Both the position numbers and the translations under genes were made by a program. From positions 224,270,578 through 224,334,577 of the forward strand of contig CP136062.1 of NCBI GenBank assembly GCA_032622095.1: a stretch of 64,000 nt of DNA, in the 5' to 3' direction. Within the stretch, counting starts at the first letter, position 1, and every line of letters begins with the position of its first letter. The notes below the pieces were generated by a model. The model was not told the origin of the DNA, searched no databases, and saw only the letters and a program-made list of their open reading frames with translations. Origin of the DNA: Siphonodentalium dalli. Its lineage: Eukaryota > Mollusca > Scaphopoda > Gadilida > Siphonodentaliidae. Below, one piece after another: positions 11,479 through 20,792 of the stretch.

Positions 11479-12050
11479 TGTGTTGTTTCCTTTTAGGAGG
11501 CTTAGTTGCTTTTGGGTTTATCTGAGCAGCTATAGCTACTGCATATATGGGACACCATGGTCTATTTTTTGCACATGTCTTCCAAGAAATCTTTTTGGTA
11601 CAGGATGCAGGTCTTTTCTGCTTCAGCAGGTGGGTTTCATGGGCATAGTCTGATTATCTGCCTCGTGGCCTCCTCCTCTTCAAGAATTCTAATTATAACC
11701 ATTAGTTCATTCAGTGTCCAAGATATATTTGACCCAAAATATGTATCTCCTATAATAAGTATCTTGGACACTGAACTCATTGAGGGCCCTCCCAGTTGGG
11801 ATCAACATTCCCGCCCCGCACACTCGGTCAAACGCATCAAACACACAGAAGGGAGAAATTAAAAAGACCATAAACTTACTTGTCATCGCTTGTATAGCGA
11901 AAGGAATTGAACACGATTGGGTTTGATCGTGCGCGTACTGTAGGTACTTCGTACCGATTTTTAAAAACTTTTTCTAGAATCTTGCAAGCAAGAAATATAT
12001 AACCATTAGTTCATTCAGTGTCCAAGATACTTATTATAGGAGATACATAT

Positions 12051-12769
12051 TTTGGGTAAAAAAATATTATTTTCGTGCTGCCGATTGACACATACAGTGA
12101 ATTCCAAAATCGAAATATAATGGTCCAACGCGGGCCATTTTTTCGATGCGGCAATGCCTGAGAAAAAAAATTTAGGCCTTCTCGGGTGAGTATTTAAAGA
12201 TGGAATATAATTTTGGAAAACACTGTCACCTGGTTTAGTTCAAACAAATCCCATGCAGTAATTACACTTAGAAAACACAGATTACCCTTTTAACCCACAG
12301 ACATGCAATTCTGTTGAAAGTGTGATTTGTTTTTAAAATGGCAAATTTTGCAATCAAGTGACGTTCAGAAGAAGATTAGATAATCATCGGGATACTTAAC
12401 TCCCAGAATATTCTGCATTTCCCATGTTCTCAATTCATTAAAAAAAAAACAATTGGGTGAATAACATAGGAGATACAGGGTGTTATATGAGGGGCGAACT
12501 AATTTGTTTTTAGGTGTATATAAATCTACCTGATGTCATATATACTAAAACAACTATTGACGCCTTGGGGTGGAATAAGGAAAGCTATCTTCCATTGATG
12601 GTGTCTTCTGAACACCCTAAGGCAGTCAGTAGGTGTATATTACTGTACACACCAGTCATTAAGCCCATCCCTGAGGATTAGCCCAGTCTATGTTTTTTCT
12701 CCCAAAAAAATCATGGGGTGGTCCTCGAAGATAAGCCCACCCCCATTTGTATTATTTAGAGGGCGAGTA
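12051..12769. other. Intron sequence with one dispersed repeat
   Basis: About 12098-12190 (ATAATGGTCCAACG...CCATTTTTTCGATGCG) is an inverted copy of about 24585-24665. Otherwise no feature was seen. Confidence 0.4.
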
Positions 12770-12986
12770 TACAGTAATGCCCTAAGTAATGGACCTCTTA
12801 ACCAAAGCAGAATTATGGGTAACTTTTCAGGATTTAGTCGGAAATATGGCTTGTTGCCATTCATCGGAAAGCTCTCGCCGAGAGCTTTCCGATGAATGGC
12901 AACAAGCCATATTTCCGACTAAATCCTGAAAAGTTACCCATAATTCTGCTTTGGTTAAGAGGTCCATTACTTAGGGCGTTACTGTA
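12770..12986. mobile_element. Fold-back mariner-type MITE, copy 2
   Basis: TACAGTAATGCCC...GGGCGTTACTGTA, arms over 100 bp meeting at CTCTCGCCGAGAG (about 12878). Ends 170 bp before the CTLD-B exon. Confidence 0.8.
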
Positions 12987-13157
12987 CATTGATGTATGGT
13001 TAACTTTGAATCAAATGATTAAAACTCATGCACATATCCATGTACACATCAAAGAAATATAGCATTACTCCAGCTAATTTCCAATGCAAACTCATTAAAA
13101 CTATACCTGCCCCAGTAGGTGTATACTAATCAAATAACTCCATTCCTGTTTTTTTAG

Positions 13158-13350
13158 TGATACAAGGAGAGAAATGTTTACATCCTAATGCTACCTACCA
13201 CCCGATTCTACGGCGTTGTTTCTGGAAGTATGTCAGTAAGACAACAAAAGTTAGTCGTCGAGATTCAGCGGACGAATACTGTCAGATACATGAGGGACAT
13301 CTCGCTAATATCTACAACGCTGAACTAAATTACTTCATCTACACCAAAAT
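13158..13350 (+). CDS. CTLD gene exon: N-terminal half of CTLD-B
   Basis: The exon follows a T-rich tract and AG at 13156-13157 and ends at a canonical GTGAGT donor at 13351. Entry is phase 1 (first full codon ATA at 13160) and exit is phase 2. It encodes the first half of a long-form CTLD: an opening cysteine (CLHP), a second cysteine in a YHPILRRCFW strand, then helix alpha-1 with EYC, and the hallmark G-G/H-L-A-x-I-x-N segment (EGHLANIYNAEL) before the split. The donor joins AT to the A of exon 20289, giving isoleucine and leaving the frame open. This is a textbook CTLD and the most certain exon in the window. Confidence 0.9.
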
Positions 13351-13383
13351 GTGAGTGGAACAATGCTATATAATTGCTACAAT

Positions 13384-13828
13384 CCTGAGTTTAGTGTGAC
13401 TGTCATTTGCAGAATGAGGTCCGCAGAGGGTGAATTTAGTGACCCTATCCCACATAGCGGTCTAGAATCACCAAAAATGCACCCTCTGGGGTCCTCATTC
13501 TGCTATGGGAGACATAGACTCAGACTGAAGTTCCCAAATGGTAAATATTGTGAAGATCACCCATTGGGAACCTCAATTATGCATTGTTTCGTCTGCCAAT
13601 TCGGGGATATAGAGAAACTAAACTAAAAAAAAAGAATTAGAATCTGTGAAGATGTTTCTATAGAAATTTTATAATAAACATTCCAGAGTTCCAGAGAAGA
13701 TGAGGCCTAAGCAGAATGAGGTCCCCAGAGTGTGAAATTAGTGATGCTAGCCCGATATGTGGGATAGCGTCACTAAATTCACCCTCTGGAGACCTCATTC
13801 CGCAAATGACAGACACCTTATTCTCAGG
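13384..13828. mobile_element. Double-hairpin element (GAGGTCC family), copy 1
   Basis: Ends CCTGAGTTTAGTGTG and CACCTTATTCTCAGG. Inside each end is an imperfect hairpin (about 13412-13500 and 13712-13803) with arms of the type AATGAGGTCCCCAGAGGGTG. The middle keeps the GGGAGACATAGACTCAG and TTCTATAGAAATTT segments common to the family. It starts 33 bp after the CTLD-B donor. Confidence 0.6.
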
Positions 13829-13889
13829 TCTGGTGGTTGGCGGTATTGACGTTTTATAAAAATGAGATATTTTGTTCAGCGATCTTTTT

Positions 13890-14060
13890 AAAACAAAATT
13901 TTCATCTGGAAATGTTGATATTTTGTCCGTCTGAGTAGATATCAGCCATATGTTGTTGGATCTCAATGAAATTTGGTAAGGATGTTGTCCATTAGCAGTT
14001 CTTTGATATTGATAGAAGTGACCAATGATGATGCTTGCGTTAACTTCCATTCGTGAATTA
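13890..14060. repeat. Hairpin-headed element relic (core only)
   Basis: Carries the core phrase GATCTCAATGAAATTTGGTA that recurs in the ~160-bp monomers of several families, but no head or tail. Confidence 0.35.
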
Positions 14061-14144
14061 TATTCTATTTGTTCATTTGGAAATGTTGATTTTTCATCTG
14101 TTGATGAAATTTTGTAAGGTTATTTATTTGATTTTTTACCCTGT

Positions 14145-14213
14145 GCCAATGCATTCTCTTATATATGCGAGTTGACCATTGGTCGCCTCGCATATATAAG
14201 AGAATGCATTGGC
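14145..14213. repeat. Solo 69-bp palindrome of the TTAA MITE
   Basis: Same arms as in the full MITE (GCCAATGCATTCTCTTATAT) with two changes in the turn (GTTGACCATTGGTCGCC). The TIRs and TTAA are absent, so it is a solo or decayed hairpin. Confidence 0.7.
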
Positions 14214-14381
14214 CTAACAATTTTTTATCATTTTTTTTAAATAAATGTTTCTTACAATTTTTAGGACATAAAATAAAAAACATTCATTACCCTGCAGGGA
14301 GCCCCACGCATATATAGAAGCATATAGAAGAGTGTCGTCTGCTCATGTTTGCTTGAAAAGAACTCATTATATAGAGATTAT

Positions 14382-14535
14382 CACTGCAGTGAAGTTATCT
14401 GAGTCTCCATATCACGCCAAGTTGAGAAGGTGAGATCACGGATCAGACAAGCTGCCGCAGGCTACAAGTCTGATCATTGACCTCACCTTCTCAACGAGAC
14501 TTGATGTGGAGACTCAGATCACTTCATTGTGGTAA
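14382..14535. repeat. Imperfect inverted repeat, arms about 65 bp
   Basis: Left arm has CACTGCAGTGAAGTTATCTG, AGTTGAGAAGGTGAG and ATCAGACA; the right arm carries the complements CTCACCTTCTCAAC and GACTCAGATCACTTCATTG. The turn is near 14455. Family unknown; possibly a small fold-back element. Confidence 0.6.
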
Positions 14536-14966
14536 TATGTTTATTATATGACCAATTGAACTTAATTATTACAACCAACCTCTGAAATTGTATTGCGAAA
14601 AAGGTGATAAGTTGAATTCAAATTTCATGAACGAATCGCAACAATTTTATCAACAACAACAATTTAAAGAAGAAGTGTCTCAATTGAAAATAGTTCAGGA
14701 GCCTCGTTCTGATTCAGACATGTATGGTATGGAATCGGATCACGATACTATCATGATCCGATTGATCGGAAAACCATCACCAACAATGGTGGTATTTAGT
14801 GAAAATAATGACAGTCATATTATAAAGTGGGTTATTATTATCGTCAACAGTCGTGGATTAGTGATTGTTTTACTCCTGTTTTATAAAATAAGACATATTA
14901 TGAGTTTGATCTGTCCCTCTGTCCATTCGCTTTGATTTCTGGATGATAACTTTAAATTGTCTCAAC

Positions 14967-15347
14967 CAGGGGCGCCGGAAGAGGGGGGGGGGGGGCAGAG
15001 GGGGCAGCTGACCCCCCTGCCCTTGACCAAGGGGGGCGAGCGGGGGCAGGACTTGCCCTTTTTCTGGAGACAGAAAATGCTTTTTGTGTGTTTAATCTCG
15101 TGTTTTTATAGCAAAATATGACTTTTTTGGTCCAAATACCACCAATTTCACAAGGATTATTAATTTTTTGTCAATTTTATCACAAAACGGCCATAAAAAC
15201 CGACAAATACCATTAAAATAGGGATTTTTGTCACAATGAATTTATGGTTATTTTCCCGAGTTTGCGGAGAAAATGCCCTTTTTTGCGGAAAAGTGCCCTT
15301 TTTGTAGGCTCTGCCCCCCCTGCCCTTGGATGCTTCCGGCGCCCCTG
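14967..15347. mobile_element. hAT-type MITE (381 bp)
   Basis: Ends CAGGGGCGCCGGAAG and CTTCCGGCGCCCCTG. Flanks GTCTCAAC (14959-14966) and GTCTCAAA (15348-15355) match at 7 of 8 bases. The subterminal parts are rich in G or C runs. It lies inside a dispersed repeat (TTTCTGGATGATAACTTTA) that has a second copy at about 17088. Confidence 0.82.
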
Positions 15348-15419
15348 GTCTCAAATAAATGAAATAAATTTGGGTATGTTGATTTACTAGCACAAAAGAC
15401 AGGTCAAGTTCGAAATTTG

Positions 15420-15704
15420 AGTTATCAAATTATAGTTTTACGAGTGACCGGAACTATTCATTATGAAGTTAGGAACCTCTCTCTAGTTAATTGACTCGCC
15501 TTGTTACGCGAAGCATAACCAACCAATCATTTTAAATCTCACCCAAGTCATGCTGAGTGAACACAAGCCGTCCAACATCCCCTCACTTTCCTTCTGGCGG
15601 TTATCGACAACTACCACAGGAAGTTTTAGTGACAGTAAAGAGGGGAGGAGGGAGGGTCTGCATAATGAATAGTTCCGGTCATTCGTAAAACTATAATTTG
15701 ACAA
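15420..15704. mobile_element. Inverted-repeat MITE, arms about 46 bp
   Basis: Left TTATCAAATTATAGTTTTAC...CCGGAACTATTCATTATG; right CATAATGAATAGTTCCGG...GTAAAACTATAATTTGACAA. Spacer about 190 bp, with no coding evidence and no clear target duplication. Confidence 0.6.
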
Positions 15705-16330
15705 TCAAAATTTAGCCAGGCCTTTAGATTAGGCTAATTTGGGGACATTTTGGGGGACCGAGGGGTGGGTTTGAGAGGAGGGGGTACCCCCTCATGACTA
15801 TTGGGGATACGGGGTTTCCCCCAGGGAGAATTGTTTTTAAAAAGTAAGCCTAAATGGTTGCTGTCTGGTTGGTTCTGAAGCATATGAAAGGTGAAAGAAA
15901 TGAACCAATGCCCCCCATATCATTTCCTGGCAAATGGGCTTATATCAGCATTCAGCAAGTTACCGGTATGTTACCTTTATATTTTCAAGTTTTGTAGGTC
16001 ACAATCTGACATTTATTGACCACTTGGGAATATTGGATCATTTGACATCAACAAAGCCATTTTATAGATGTATGGTGCTTGAAAGTTCACCAAGCAGTCC
16101 ACCAACACACTGATCATGGGTATTCCCAATTAAAATTTAATTTAATCTAACTACATGTATATGTGAACCTGAAAAAAGTTGGGTGATTTTGCAGTCACAT
16201 TTTGTCAAATGTGCCTTCTAATTTGGGCACATTTCTATAATTTGGGGACATCGGTAAATGCTGTGAGTTGTGGGGAATATTAAGGTCTGATTTAGCATTT
16301 TTACTTCATGACCTCCATTATTCATTATGA
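15705..16330. other. Intron sequence, no gene recognised
   Basis: G-rich patch at 15735-15835, otherwise plain AT-rich sequence. ATTCATTATGATGTTAGGAA near 16320 resembles the edge of the MITE ending at 15704. Confidence 0.35.
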
Positions 16331-16429
16331 TGTTAGGAATAATACAGATTCCAACAGAATTCCAACATGGAGGTGGGATATCCAAACCTCAACTAGCAGA
16401 GCTAACCCAAAAACTCGGCCAGACATCAC

Positions 16430-17066
16430 TGCTAAGTAGAACTTGTGTCATCCCTCATCCGATCTTCGCTAAACTTCATATGCAGCTTCAGGGTGCCCTA
16501 TAGATGGGAGCTATCAAATTTTTCCAAATTTCGATGAAAAAGATACTGCAAGCAACCATTTTGGATTTTAAATTTGAATCAATCGGCACACCTTACAACC
16601 CGCATTTGTTGGAGAATTGATTTGAAAATTTACAGGCATGTTTAGAATCACCTCTAGATGGGAGCTAACAAAATTGAGGGAATTTTCGATGAAAAACATG
16701 AATGCTGGCAGCCATCTTGGATTTTACTCTTCGCAAGACTAAATCCTTGAGCACACCCTACATACCACATCCCTCATCTGATGATCACCAAACCTCGAAT
16801 GGATGGTGGGGTGATCTCTAGATTGGAGCCTTCTATTTTGACCAAAAGTTGTTGAAACACATGGTCGTCAGCGGCCATCTTGGAATTTACTCTTTGTATG
16901 ACTCACCCAACAGACCACATCCCTTATCTCGATCATACCAAACTTCATACGGATGTTCGTGGTGTCCTCTAGTTTACTTTCCTTCTTCTTTATCATTCTA
17001 TTCATTGCTCGGCAAAAAGTTAATTCCTTCCCAAGTTGAGCTACAGTGTCATTGATACTTTCATTT
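16430..17066 (+). repeat. Hairpin-headed element, family A, old copy
   Basis: Four diverged core monomers (CATCCGATC..., ...TAGATGGGAGC..., CAGCCATCTTGG). The 3' end at about 17030-17066 is CCAAGTTGAGCTACAGTG plus the mini-hairpin and TTTCATT. The head was not found, so it is 5' truncated or decayed. Confidence 0.55.
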
Positions 17067-17109
17067 GTGGGAATTTGCAATTAATTTTCGTTTCTGGATG
17101 ATAACTTTA

Positions 17110-19709
17110 GGGAGCATGTCAAAACCTCTTTCGCATATGCGAAAAAAGTGCGAAAAATGTGGTGTCATTGACGTCGTTTTTTCGACATTATCAGAGTTTT
17201 TTCGTCATTATCGCACGCCGTAACGTTGTACGTTTTCGTAAATTTTTCGTCATTTTCGCTGTATTGGTTCGATGTTTTCGCAATTATCGCAGTTTTGTTT
17301 CGCAGTTTTGCTCAAATGTTCGCTGTTCTGTTTCGACATATTTTCGCAGTGTTTGTTTTCGTCAAGATCGCAGCATTATATCCGTCAATATTGCTGTTGT
17401 GTCGATATGATTGGCAGGACAGTTTGTGTTCAATAAATACTCCATAGTCGCAGTTTTATACTGATGTGTAGCGAACGGGAAGATGTCGATGTCCATGCTG
17501 AAATTTCTCAGATCGGAGTGACAGTTTGTGTTCAATAAATACTCCATAGTCGCAGTTTTATACTGATGTGTCGCGAACGGGAAGATGTCGGTGTCCATGC
17601 TGAAATTTCTCAGATCGGAGTTTTTATCATGAGAATTCCATTGATTTAATCGGAGTATTCTCCGATATGAAAACATTTCCGATTTGATCGGAGTTTATAA
17701 ATGTAGGCCTATTAGTAAATTTCTCCGATCTACTGAAATCTCCGATTTGGTTAATATCGGACAATTCAAACTTCGTTTAATAATAAACTATTATTAATAG
17801 AAGATTATCCCAAATAAATTATTCCCAGACCCAATTTATATAATAGGATAGGCCAACACAATCATTTCCTACGTTTTGATGTCACACGGTGCCCGCAAAT
17901 CCGTGGGTTTATAGCAGTGATATTGCATCACTGGTTTACAATAAATATTACAGTACAGGTTGAAGTCCCCCTAAATCTCGACCAATAATTGCTACACCGT
18001 CGCATTAATACTGCAGAGTGGTACCGTAAACAATGCAAATTTTGATTTCGAAAATCGTGTTTGTGTGTGATTATGTAACTTGTCTTCACTTTGGGTAAAC
18101 CGTCACCATTTAATTGTGCGAACTATTATGAATAAAAGAATACAGCCGAGGACGACAATAAATTATTCCACAACCCCGATTTATAGTATACTTTCTGTAT
18201 GCCACGTAGAGTTAATTTCTACAGTTTCAATCTGTCTTTCTAGACCAGACACATATTTTAATGTGGACGCAAATCAGGGTGTTTACGGCATCATCGGACA
18301 GTCGTAAACAATGCTTTAATTTTCGCAATATAAGTATGAAATCATTGTTAGATATCGGAAGCGCAGCGTCATCATTATTAATTCGTCGGCAACTTTTATT
18401 TCAAATCTACACATTTTATTCAATATATATCAGCGATCATATGCGACAAAGTTAAGTTAATACAAAACATATTATATAATAGTTTGGAATTTCCACGAAT
18501 TGCATAATCATGTTATGTTGTGCTATTTTTAGCACTAATTTCCCAGGCCAATCCTAGTTTCGTTTGTGGGTAGCATTGACTGACAGAGGAGTTGAGTGTT
18601 ATGTTTTTCTCGATTCTTTATTGAATGAATAATAAAAATATGGATAACATACCATTATAAAACAATGAACTTAGTGGGTATGGCTCTATATATGTCTGGC
18701 GTTGATACAATGTGATGAGAGCTTGTTCTATATCGGGCCTATTGCTTCAAATGCTGGATCATGTGGATGGACGGTTGTCGCTCCCGTTGTGGGTGGGTGC
18801 AGCTGGTTTCAAATTTCTGTGTGATTTCATCTTTTTTCTGTTAGATGTGTGATACCTGGGGTTGGGTTTTTGTGAAAACCCTAACTTCTTCGTACTGTCG
18901 ACCTGTGTAAACTGCTGGTCTAATATTTTCCCAACTGCGTATATGTCCGCTACCGATAGATCTATTCGATTTCATCACTGTTTCTAGCCATGATCGAACT
19001 GATATTATGACATGAAGTCGCTTCATTTTGGAATTTTATATATCAGATGTGTTGTTTTTGTCCAACGAGTTAAACCATTGTTCACTAATTGAGAAGACAT
19101 CACGACAACAACAAAACTGTCGCACAGTTCACGCATAGTTGTGAGGGACCGGTATATACGTCATTATATGTCAGTAGACCTATATGCTTGTATAGCCTTT
19201 TGCTAAATGTCACCCCTTCACACATTTGGAATGGGTTGACTATTGTTTAATTAGGCCTTGTGCGAACTCATAGCTATCAAAACAGTCGAACTGTCAAGTC
19301 ATTGTACTTGTGTGTTAACCGCATAGAGTTGTTTGTATGGCCTTTGGCTGATAGCCAATAAAAATTCAGCTGGCATCTGATTACGCAGAAGGCAAAAATA
19401 AATGCGCGGATTTATGAAGTGCGACAACATCGTATGGATGTTTTAACTTTTCATCGTTTGCGAATATCGATCAATGTTTCGACGTCGCGACTTTCGCGTT
19501 GTCGAAAGTTTTGACATTTTACGGAAATTTTGGTCTGTTGTGGTTTCGACGTTATCGCACGTTTATGGCCAGTCGCTTTCGACGTTATCGCATTATTTTT
19601 CGTCATTTCCGACATTTCGTTTTTGCACATTTACGTCAATTACGTCAAAACTTTTTCGACATTATCGACAATATTTTCGCATATGCGAAAGAGGTTTTGA
19701 CATGCTCCC
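17110..19709. mobile_element. PIF/Harbinger-like non-autonomous element (2.6 kb)
   Basis: TIRs GGGAGCATGTCAAAACCTCT and AGAGGTTTTGACATGCTCCC, continuing into TTTCGCATATGCGAAA at both ends. Flanked by TTA at 17107-17109 and 19710-19712, the 3-bp target usual for PIF/Harbinger. Both subterminal regions (17150-17360 and 19480-19680) are packed with TTTCGNCATTATCGC-like repeats. A 102-bp tandem duplication lies at 17419-17621. No transposase domain seen; the TIR and TSD support the class but do not prove it. Confidence 0.65.
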
Positions 19710-19730
19710 TTAGTAAGTCTGAACTGAATG

Positions 19731-19890
19731 GAAAGAAATTTGGTATGTGAGTTTACTAGCCCAAAATACAGGTCAAGTTTAAATTTGGGTTCCGCCCACA
19801 ATTTTCACCAGAGTTATGGCACTTCGTTGGAATTACCTTTGGTATGTTTTAATTGCCATGCCTTAATTAGCGATGCTCTTGTTGTACATA
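19731..19890 (+). repeat. Relic of a 'CAGAGTTATGGC' dispersed repeat
   Basis: GAAATTTGGTATGTGAGTTT, TACAGGTCAAGTTTAAATTT and CACCAGAGTTATGGCAC match the segment at 15369-15420. This is one host repeat, broken by the hAT MITE in one copy (14967) and by the Harbinger-like element in the other (17110). Confidence 0.55.
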
Positions 19891-19917
19891 AAGTTTGCAC
19901 AAGCTACCAGTAGGTGG

Positions 19918-20201
19918 TACAGTAATGCCCTAAATAATCGACTCCTTAACCACAGCAGAATTATGGGTAACTTTTCAGGATTTAGTCGGAAATATGGCTT
20001 GTTACCATTCATTGGAGAGCTCTCACTGAGATGACAAGAAGCCATATTTCTGACTAAATCCTGAAAAGTTACCCACAATTCTGCTGTGGTTAAGGAGAGC
20101 TTTCCGATGAATGGCAACAAGCCATATTTCCGACTAAATCCTGAAAAGTTACCCATAATTCTGCTGTGGTTAAGGAATCAATTATTTAGGACATTACTGT
20201 A
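19918..20201. mobile_element. Fold-back mariner-type MITE, copy 3 (rearranged)
   Basis: TACAGTAATGCCC...GGACATTACTGTA. It contains one extra partial arm (about 20030-20095), giving 284 bp instead of about 217. Ends 88 bp before the second CTLD-B exon. Confidence 0.75.
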
Positions 20202-20288
20202 CCGGTAGGTTGTATGCAACATGTGGGTATGCACCAGGCAACAGCCCATCTCTTGTTGAAATAAAATTGCTATCATTTCCATTTACAG

Positions 20289-20545
20289 ATTTGAAGGGCC
20301 TTGTTCAAAAGCATGGATCGGCCATCATGCTGAATTCCGAGACGCAATTAGCATCGACGGTCTTACTGATAAATGGGTGATATCTGATGGCCATGATCTT
20401 TCCTATGAAAATTGGCATCAGCCTATCAGTGGCGGTGACTGCTCATACCTCTCTGCTGAGACTCATGAATCAATGTTTTATTGTCGCTGGGAAAAGGGAG
20501 GCTGCTATAACAGTTCTAGGAGAGACTTTGTCTGTGAAGCACCAG
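20289..20545 (+). CDS. CTLD gene exon: C-terminal half of CTLD-B
   Basis: Acceptor TTTACAG ends at 20288; donor GTCTGT at 20546. Entry is phase 2 and exit is phase 1. The protein continues CTLD-B with a WIGH strand, a SDGHDLSYENW turn, GGDC, FYCRW and the terminal FVCEA. Six cysteines usual for the family can be placed over the two exons, and a further CYN pair suggests an extra disulfide. At the place where calcium-dependent sugar-binding CTLDs carry EPN or QPD there is HQPISGG, and the WND motif is changed to W-E-K. Classical mannose or galactose binding is therefore unlikely (inference). It lies 6.9 kb from its partner exon; that intron is filled with transposons. Confidence 0.9.
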
Positions 20546-20792
20546 GTCTGTATTCAGTTATAGCTTCATGATTTTTCTCTATTTAGTCATATCACGATAT
20601 CATTAGCTCAACTTGACGAAGTGAAGCTTGAGTTATTGCGATGGGTTGGCGTCGTCAACAATTTCTTTTGGCTCAGCATATAGATTGCATCCCTCATTCG
20701 AACATCACCAATCTTCATCCGGGTGGCCTCTAAATGGGAGCAATCAATTTTTTTCGAAATTTGTTAACAAACATGGCCACCGGCAGCCATTT

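Larger units (their letters stand above)
7530..12050. mobile_element. Long-TIR element (about 4.5 kb), degenerate
   Basis: About 7530-7760 is the inverted repeat of about 11850-12050. Both hold ATCTTGGACACTGAATGAAC, TTGCTTGCAAGATTCTAG, AAAAATCGGTAC, GTACCTACAGTACGCGCACG and CGCTATACAAGCGATGACAA or their complements. Arms of about 200 bp with patchy indels frame a GC-richer core (about 8620-11240). A related back-to-back pair of the terminal motif sits at 11709-11800. Two MITEs inserted later (8255-8614, 11262-11478). I cannot assign a superfamily. Confidence 0.6.

Noticed and set aside
14588-14935. 115-codon + strand open frame with a Q-rich start and a hydrophobic end
   Set aside because: Length is within chance for this window, there is no splice context in phase with the lectin gene and no recognised domain. 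Low but not zero chance of being real.
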